Shown: one piece after another, positions 59,239 to 64,000 of the stretch
Layout: every line of letters starts with the position of its first letter
Numbering within the stretch: position 1 is the stretch's first letter
Source of the DNA: Litorimonas sp964352855
Lineage (GTDB): Bacteria > Pseudomonadota > Alphaproteobacteria > Caulobacterales > Maricaulaceae
Direction of reading: 5' to 3'
DNA length: 64,000 bases
Assembly (NCBI GenBank): GCA_964352855.1
Contig: CAYGTR010000004.1
Span: forward strand, 37,747 to 101,746
Notes under the pieces: generated by a model
What the model was told of the DNA's origin: nothing
Databases searched by the model: none
Seen by the model: only the letters and a program-made list of their open reading frames with translations
Position numbers and translations under genes: made by a program

Positions 59239-60948
59239 ATGTTTAATCGTTTTAAAATCTTACTATGTGCCCTCGCACTTTCAACGTTCAACCTTACCGC
59301 CTGCGGGGACATGCCCGAAATCATCAAGGGAGAAGCTGCGGCCCCTACGACTTTGGCGCAAAATTTATTAGAGCCGTGGAATGATAAGACAGCTCCCGGT
59401 GTCGCCGTAGCGGTCAGCCTTGATGGTGAGATCGTTTTTTCCAGTGGGGTTGGTCTCGCCAATCTCGAACACGGCGTGCCAATTACACCCGAAACTGTTT
59501 TTCATGCAGCGTCTGTCTCTAAACAGTTCACAGCTTTTTCGATCTTACTGTTAGTATCAGAAAACCGCCTTTCGCTTGATGATGATATCCGCCTTTATTT
59601 ACCGGAACTTCAAGACAGAGGCCATCTCGTGACAGTCCAGCATTTACTGGACCATTTAAGCGGATATCGCGAAGTTGCCGTTCTGACCGGAATGGCAGGC
59701 TGGCTTGAAGATGACGTTCGAACCAATGAACAATATATGCGATTGATCGCAAGGCAAACTGGTGAAAACTTTGCTCCTAACGCACATGTCGAATACAGTA
59801 ATACCGGTTATTTTTTACTCTCCCAGATCGTGGAACGTATTTCGGGTGAAGCCTTTGATGATTTTACAAAACGTCATATTTTTGACCCTTTGGGGATGAC
59901 CAATACACATTTTAGCCTCGATCGCACTAAGCTCATTTTTGGTCGTGCCGACTCTTATACGCTCGCCGCAGATGGCTTTCATAACTTCCCTTTGATCTCC
60001 GAAGATACGGGCTCAACTGGTTTGAAAACCACGACGCTCGATTTATTGAAATGGGCCGAGAACTTCGAAACACGTAAGGTTGGCAATAATGCCCTTTTTA
60101 CCCTCATGGCTGAACGTGTTGAAGCGGCTGATGGCAAAGCCTCTGTCTTTGGGCGCGGGCAAGAACTTCGTCCATATAACGGTCTTCAGACATGGTCACA
60201 TGGCGGACGAGACGCTGGCTTTCGTACATTTCTAATGCGTATCCCTGAGCAAGATTTTGCGCTCTCAATCCTGAGCAATCGGGCAGATTTTGATACGGCA
60301 AAAACGGCCTTTGCGCTTGTGGATATATTTTTGCAAGGACGTGAAGGTTTTGAGAGACCGTCTGAGAAACCTTGGACCCCCGCAACTGTAAATAAGCTGG
60401 AAGCGCTATCCGGCACCTATGAGCTGTATCCCGGCGTTTTGTTCGATGTTTCTACCGACGGAACGAACCTGCAATTTTCCTCAATGGGATCAACGAATAT
60501 AATGGTCTTGCCGCAAAGTGGTGACAATGAATTTACTCTATCGTCGGCGACAGGCGTAACACTCTCATTTGATAGGGATGAAGACGGCCGCGCCATGGGA
60601 CTCAATTACAACATTGGCCTCCACGGATCGCTCTATGCATCTCGAGTGGACCTATCTCCCTTCGACGCGGAAACTTTGAATTTGGAAGACTTTGTTGGTA
60701 CTTATTATAGTCCTGAACTGGCGAGTGAGTATGAGGTTAAGCACGTTGATGAACAACTGACGGTGTCACATTTGAGGATGTGGTCTGCGGAAATGTCAGC
60801 CTATCAATCTGATACATTTGCTGTACCGGAAGGTTTCGCGCAAAAGTTCATATTTTTACGGGATGAGAACAATGAAGTGACCACGGCTTTAATTTCTGGT
60901 GCTGTCGCTAAAGACGTCATCTTCCATCGTGTGAAAAGCTCTTACTAA
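59239..60948 (+). CDS. Serine hydrolase lipoprotein (class C beta-lactamase/PBP-like fold)
   Basis: A 569-residue exported enzyme from the ATG at 59239, 7 bp after AAGG; a TTG at 59218 is in frame. The signal ends in NLTAC, a lipobox with Cys22. The SxxK motif is ASVSKQF (Ser92/Lys95), the second motif is Tyr-x-Asn in VEYSNTGY, and HGGRDAGF replaces KTG as the third. The C-terminal part (about 370-560) is a beta-rich domain of lipocalin-like form found in such beta-lactamase-fold hydrolases. Substrates range from esters to peptides; drug resistance is not implied. Confidence 0.92.
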   Translation: MFNRFKILLCALALSTFNLTACGDMPEIIKGEAAAPTTLAQNLLEPWNDKTAPGVAVAVSLDGEIVFSSGVGLANLEHGVPITPETVFHAASVSKQFTAFSILLLVSENRLSLDDDIRLYLPELQDRGHLVTVQHLLDHLSGYREVAVLTGMAGWLEDDVRTNEQYMRLIARQTGENFAPNAHVEYSNTGYFLLSQIVERISGEAFDDFTKRHIFDPLGMTNTHFSLDRTKLIFGRADSYTLAADGFHNFPLISEDTGSTGLKTTTLDLLKWAENFETRKVGNNALFTLMAERVEAADGKASVFGRGQELRPYNGLQTWSHGGRDAGFRTFLMRIPEQDFALSILSNRADFDTAKTAFALVDIFLQGREGFERPSEKPWTPATVNKLEALSGTYELYPGVLFDVSTDGTNLQFSSMGSTNIMVLPQSGDNEFTLSSATGVTLSFDRDEDGRAMGLNYNIGLHGSLYASRVDLSPFDAETLNLEDFVGTYYSPELASEYEVKHVDEQLTVSHLRMWSAEMSAYQSDTFAVPEGFAQKFIFLRDENNEVTTALISGAVAKDVIFHRVKSSY

Positions 60949-60989
60949 CTTATATAAAATTTGAGCCTTTTGCGTTCTATCGCGCATAA

Positions 60990-61030
60990 AAAAACCCGCC
61001 GTGTGCGATAAAGGCACGAGGCGGGTTTTG
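60990..61030. terminator. Bidirectional Rho-independent terminator
   Basis: AAAACCCGCC and GGCGGGTTTT bracket GTGTGCGATAAAGGCACGA, between the stop of the serine hydrolase (plus strand) and rpsD (minus strand). T residues follow on the plus strand and A residues precede the stem, so transcription from either side can end here. Confidence 0.88.
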
Positions 61031-61054
61031 TATTTTGTTTTTTCGGGATGCTCT

Positions 61055-61672
61055 CTAACGAGAGTAGAATTCCACGACCAAGTTTGGTTCCATAACAACA
61101 GCATATGGCACTTCGTCAAAGCTTGGTACGCGCGCGAATGTAGCTTGCATACCTTTGGGGTCTACGCTGATATAATCAGGGAGCTCACGCTCGGCACTTT
61201 CGAGGGCTTCGAGAACCAATGCCATTGTACGGGACTTTTCGCGCACTTCAATGACGTCACCCACATTACAACGGTAAGACGGGATGTTCACTTTTTTGCC
61301 GTTCACTAGAACATGACCGTGGTTGACGAACTGACGTGCCGCAAAGACAGTCGGAACGAATTTCGCGCGGTAGACAATCGTGTCCAAACGACGCTCCAAC
61401 AAACCGATCAAGTTTTCAGACGCATCGCCTTTCATCCGTGTGGCTTGGTCATAAGTCTTACGGAACTGTTTTTCCATGATGTTGCCGTAATAGCCTTTGA
61501 GCTTTTGTTTGGCACGCAACTGTGTACCGAAGTCAGAAAGCTTGGACTTGCGGCCTTGGCCGTGCTGACCGGGGCCATAAGGGCGCTTATTGACGGGTGA
61601 CTTGGGGCGACCCCAAATATTTTCACCCATCCGGCGATCAATTTTATATTTTGCTGAATTACGCTTAGACAT
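61055..61672 (-). CDS. rpsD: 30S ribosomal protein S4
   Basis: A 205-residue uS4, from the ATG at 61672 (MSKRNSAKYKIDRRM), and not the 61816 start which would add 48 unrelated residues. It has the NIWGRPKSPVNKRPYGPGQHG region, the KQKLKGYYGNIMEKQFR core, the LERRLDTIVYRAKF region and the S4 RNA-binding domain with HGHVLVNGKKVNIPSY. It nucleates assembly of the small subunit by binding 16S rRNA. The gene stands alone, outside the alpha operon, which is common in alphaproteobacteria. Confidence 0.97.
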   Translation of the reverse strand: MSKRNSAKYKIDRRMGENIWGRPKSPVNKRPYGPGQHGQGRKSKLSDFGTQLRAKQKLKGYYGNIMEKQFRKTYDQATRMKGDASENLIGLLERRLDTIVYRAKFVPTVFAARQFVNHGHVLVNGKKVNIPSYRCNVGDVIEVREKSRTMALVLEALESAERELPDYISVDPKGMQATFARVPSFDEVPYAVVMEPNLVVEFYSR

Positions 61673-61866
61673 GCGTTCGTACTCTTTCAATCGACGTGGC
61701 CCGGCTCGTCCAACCATTTGGACAGCGATCTCAACGGCGGCACCACACCTACCCGTAATTGACGCGCCTTTTAGGGGTAATCCTTGTAAAGTCAACACCC
61801 TGGCGGCCTCTGACACAGGTCGAGAATTGAGTTGTTTTACATCGTGGACTGTGACAATCGCCGATC

Positions 61867-62781
61867 ATGTCCACGCCCTCTGACATCACCGCGCAAGATA
61901 ACGCCCGTCAAGGCCTCATCGCGGGCATTACATGCTATATGATATGGGGTCTTTTCCCATTTTACTTCAAGGCCACAGAAGTCATCAGTGCGCCCGAACT
62001 CGTTGCGGAACGCATTGTATGGTCGGTTCCCTTTGGTTTGCTTATCATAATTTTCAGGCGTCAACTCGGCGATGTCGTCGAGGCGCTAAAGAAACCCAAA
62101 ACAATGGGGTTGTTGTTATTGGCCGCCGTGGCTCTTGCTATCAATTGGGGCGTCTATATTTGGGCAATTCAGCAAGATCAAATCTTTCAAGGCAGCTTGG
62201 GATATTACATCAATCCCCTTATGTATGTCCTTGTCGGCGTTGTATTTTTTGGCGAACGTCTCAGCAAAGCGCAGGGTTTTGCCACCCTTTGTGCTCTCGC
62301 GGGTGTAACCGTTTTAACCGTTTATGGCGGCGTGTTTCCGGCCATATCGCTGATCCTCGCTGTGACCTTCACAACATATGGCGTCATACGCAAACAGGTT
62401 GAAATTGGTGCGATGCCAGGGCTCTTTATTGAAACCCTCCTCCTGTTTCTGCCCGCCCTCGCCTATATGATGTGGCTATCAAACCAAGGCACATTGCAAT
62501 TTATGCAACTGGGTCTGAAAATGGATATTCTGATCCTAATGGCGGGGCCATTGACCGTACTCCCCCTGCTCGCCTTTGCTTTTGCCGCCAGACGGCTTAA
62601 ACTTTCAACCCTGGGTTTTCTGCAATATATTGGTCCAACGATGCAATTTATGTGCGGTCTATATTTTGGCGAGGCCTTTACACCTGCCCATGCTATCTGT
62701 TTCGGACTGATCTGGATCGGCGTCGCAATATTTAGCTATGATGCTTGGCGAAAAAACCAGAAGACAAAAATCGCCGTTTAA
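61867..62781 (+). CDS. rarD: EamA family transporter RarD
   Basis: A 304-residue DMT permease with ten predicted helices. It matches RarD: ITCYMIWGLFPFYFKA, ELVAERIVWSVPFG, NWGVYIWAI, GYYINPLMYVLVGVVFFGERLSKAQ and LQYIGPTMQFMCGLYFGE. Named for chloramphenicol sensitivity in Escherichia coli, its physiological cargo is unknown. It is divergent from rpsD by 194 bp and its last 4 bp overlap the convergent small membrane gene. Confidence 0.94.
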   Translation: MSTPSDITAQDNARQGLIAGITCYMIWGLFPFYFKATEVISAPELVAERIVWSVPFGLLIIIFRRQLGDVVEALKKPKTMGLLLLAAVALAINWGVYIWAIQQDQIFQGSLGYYINPLMYVLVGVVFFGERLSKAQGFATLCALAGVTVLTVYGGVFPAISLILAVTFTTYGVIRKQVEIGAMPGLFIETLLLFLPALAYMMWLSNQGTLQFMQLGLKMDILILMAGPLTVLPLLAFAFAARRLKLSTLGFLQYIGPTMQFMCGLYFGEAFTPAHAICFGLIWIGVAIFSYDAWRKNQKTKIAV

Positions 62782-63068
62782 CGCTGTCCCGACAAAAACA
62801 TCAGAAACATTTCACCGCCTGCTGAATTGGCAAAAATGCCGAGTAAATAGGCCACAAACATAATCATAGACTGCAAAGCGAAAAGAAACGCGCCGTCCAA
62901 TAACATGTTTTTATCAGGTGCCATCGGTGTCGCCTTCAAAACCTTCCGCCGCCGCGCCGCGTAAATCAGCGTCGACATCAGTGCAAACAGCAAAACCAAC
63001 AAAGCGGGATATTGGAAAAACCCTGCGATGAAAGACAGAGCAAGAACGGCGTAACCTAAATATTTCAT
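62778..63068 (-). CDS. Small membrane protein of unknown function
   Basis: A 96-residue protein with about three hydrophobic helices (about 4-20, 21-37 and 59-83) and a basic ARRRKVLK loop between them. I do not recognise a family. It lies 2 bp after the trmJ stop on the same strand, so it is probably co-transcribed with trmJ. It overlaps the end of rarD by 4 bp. Its small size and fit between two genes without overlap on the same strand support a real gene. Confidence 0.7.
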   Translation of the reverse strand: MKYLGYAVLALSFIAGFFQYPALLVLLFALMSTLIYAARRRKVLKATPMAPDKNMLLDGAFLFALQSMIMFVAYLLGIFANSAGGEMFLMFLSGQR

Positions 63069-63070
63069 AT

Positions 63071-63871
63071 CTAATCCTTTTTAACCCTAGCTTTGCCGCG
63101 GCCTTCTGCGAGGGCTTTGACGACCCCGCGGAAGGTTCTGACTTCCTGTACCGTCATCTTTGCACGGGTTAATGGGGCGCGGATGTTTTGTGACATCAAA
63201 GCACGTTTTGTTGCCGGAAAAAAGAAACCTGCTTTTTCTAGTTCGTCTTCTAAATGCGCAAACAAACCTGTCAGGTCTTGGCGTGGGGCCGCATCACTAA
63301 TTTCCGGGTCAAACGCATCAGGAATATTATCGAGGACGGAATTCGCCCAAATATAGGCAAATATGTTGACGGCCTGCGCCAGATTTAGCGACTGAAACGC
63401 CGGATTGACGGGATAGGTCAAAATCGCATCGGCCAAAACCACGTCCGCATTGGTCAACCCCGCCTTTTCGGGCCCAAACAAAATACCCGTCGGCAAACCT
63501 GCCTCGCTTAAGCCGCGCAATTTTGGGCCCGTATCATTTGTTCCCAACACGGGGATCTCAAGCTCTCGACGTCGCGCCGTCGCCGCCAAAACAAATTGAA
63601 GATCAGCCACGGCCGCTTCTGTTGTCGGATAAACTTTGGCATTGTTGAGCACATCAATCGCCCCGGCCGCCATAGGCTCTGCCGCCGGGTTGGGCCACCC
63701 ATCACGTGGGGCCACAAGGCGGAGATCCGTCAATCCAAAGTTCAACATACAACGACATGCCGCCCCGATATTCTCGCCCAATTGCGGACGCACCAAAATA
63801 ACGGCGGGCGCGGGCTTGTCGCCGTCTTTCGCCACGAGCCGCCCTAATTGGTCTTTTGTGGTTTTACTCAC
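63071..63871 (-). CDS. trmJ: tRNA/rRNA methyltransferase of the TrmJ (SPOUT) family
   Basis: A 266-residue SPOUT enzyme, read from a GTG at 63871, that uses SAM to methylate 2'-OH at tRNA position 32. The knot motifs are VILVRPQLGENIGAACRCMLNFGL at the start, TGILFGPEKAGLTNADV and NPAFQSLNLAQAVNIFAY, as in TrmJ. The C-terminal region of about 65 residues after the knot is shorter than in some homologues. The intergenic 99 bp to icd holds the divergent promoters. Activity on tRNA is from the family, not the sequence. Confidence 0.93.
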   Translation of the reverse strand: MSKTTKDQLGRLVAKDGDKPAPAVILVRPQLGENIGAACRCMLNFGLTDLRLVAPRDGWPNPAAEPMAAGAIDVLNNAKVYPTTEAAVADLQFVLAATARRRELEIPVLGTNDTGPKLRGLSEAGLPTGILFGPEKAGLTNADVVLADAILTYPVNPAFQSLNLAQAVNIFAYIWANSVLDNIPDAFDPEISDAAPRQDLTGLFAHLEDELEKAGFFFPATKRALMSQNIRAPLTRAKMTVQEVRTFRGVVKALAEGRGKARVKKD

Positions 63872-63970
63872 GCTGTTCTCTTCTGTTTTACGTCTTTAGT
63901 CTTTAAGTTTCACCGCCTTGGTGTTACACGGCGCGCAAATCAATTAATCGACCTGCTTACAGAGGGAATT

Positions 63971-64000
63971 ATGGCTAAAATCAAGGTAAATAATCCAGTC
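63971..64000 (+). CDS. icd: Isocitrate dehydrogenase (NADP), first 10 codons only
   Basis: The last 30 bases encode MAKIKVNNPV, which matches the start of alphaproteobacterial monomer-type NADP-isocitrate dehydrogenase (usual MAKIKVxNPV). GAGGGA lies about 4 bp before the ATG. The rest lies outside the window. The call rests on only ten residues, so it is tentative, but that sequence at this position is distinctive. Confidence 0.7.
   Translation, partial: MAKIKVNNPV

Noticed and set aside
59239..60948. Calling the serine hydrolase a beta-lactamase resistance gene.
   Set aside because: The SxxK/YxN/HGG motifs are shared by many esterases and peptidases, the third motif is not KTG, and the long C-terminal domain points to another role.
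61673..61816. N-terminal extension of the ribosomal S4 protein by 48 residues.
   Set aside because: The internal MSKRNSAKYK start matches the S4 family; the extra stretch matches nothing and would be unusual for a ribosomal protein.
1..64000. CRISPR arrays, rRNA genes, insertion sequences, integrases or restriction-modification genes.
   Set aside because: No regular direct repeats, transposase or integrase motifs, or rRNA-like stretches were seen on either strand by eye.

Overview
The window looks like chromosome from a marine-type alphaproteobacterium, plausibly of the Caulobacterales/Maricaulales-Hyphomonadaceae sphere. This is judged from gene content and moderate GC, not from a database search. 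The pointers are a zeta-subunit-type F-ATPase inhibitor (DUF1476) divergent from purC-purS-purQ-purL-bolA-grxD, a cysE-DUF3126 overlap, small PurL with separate PurS/PurQ, rpsU, and many secreted M28/M1 peptidases. I see no rRNA, CRISPR array, transposase or intact prophage.

Region by region. 1-2.2 kb: minus-strand operon of two SDRs and an APH-family phosphotransferase cut by the window edge. 2.3-5.8 kb: a zinc-ribbon DUF3667 membrane protein, an orphan phage-like holin/M15 endolysin pair, and a membrane-anchored DUF2853 protein with a histone-like Lys/Ala/Pro linker. 6-14.6 kb: nitronate monooxygenase, two secreted M28 peptidases, a GT10 fucosyltransferase-like gene, a secreted M1 peptidase and a DUF6702-like protein. 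14.7-20.6 kb: GSTs, VOC protein, DUF2461, MDR oxidoreductase, pirin, GNAT and beta-carbonic anhydrase. 20.7-28.8 kb: fatty-acid desaturase, M28-FN3 peptidase, a 1060-residue propeller-amidohydrolase, a third lipoprotein-type M28 and a DUF2799 lipoprotein.

28.8-41.4 kb: a tandem pair of secreted cysteine-rich paralogues, asd, a membrane-anchored orphan with a distant paralogue at 57.2 kb, rpsU, alpha/beta hydrolases, patatin, rhomboid, a GYF_2 protein with a possible Cas2/SinR-like C-terminus, then gamma-CA/DUF3126/cysE, queF and an acyltransferase. 41.6 kb: tRNA-Leu(UAA) followed by a nested inverted repeat. 41.7-46.2 kb: GT2/GT-C glycosyltransferase pair, a Lys/Met-rich secreted protein, a decayed gene, CinA-N and a split His-rich secreted locus. 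46.2-50.6 kb: map, radC, MFS, purB.

50.9-52 kb: a tandem pair of exported thioredoxin-fold paralogues, one with a CxxC motif and one without. 52-57.1 kb: zeta subunit and the purine/BolA/Grx operon. 57.2-64 kb: the membrane-anchored paralogue, a membrane AraC regulator next to a class C-type serine hydrolase lipoprotein, rpsD, rarD, trmJ and the first codons of icd.

Two themes stand out. One is an unusually dense exported hydrolase set (four M28, one M1, one amidohydrolase, one serine hydrolase), which suggests scavenging of peptides or polymers. The other is several families of small envelope proteins present as diverged pairs. The best candidates for undescribed biology are the CxxC/no-CxxC thioredoxin pair, the 31.2/57.2 kb single-pass paralogues, the membrane-anchored histone-tail DUF2853 protein and the GYF_2-SinR-like fusion. 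None is proven from sequence alone.
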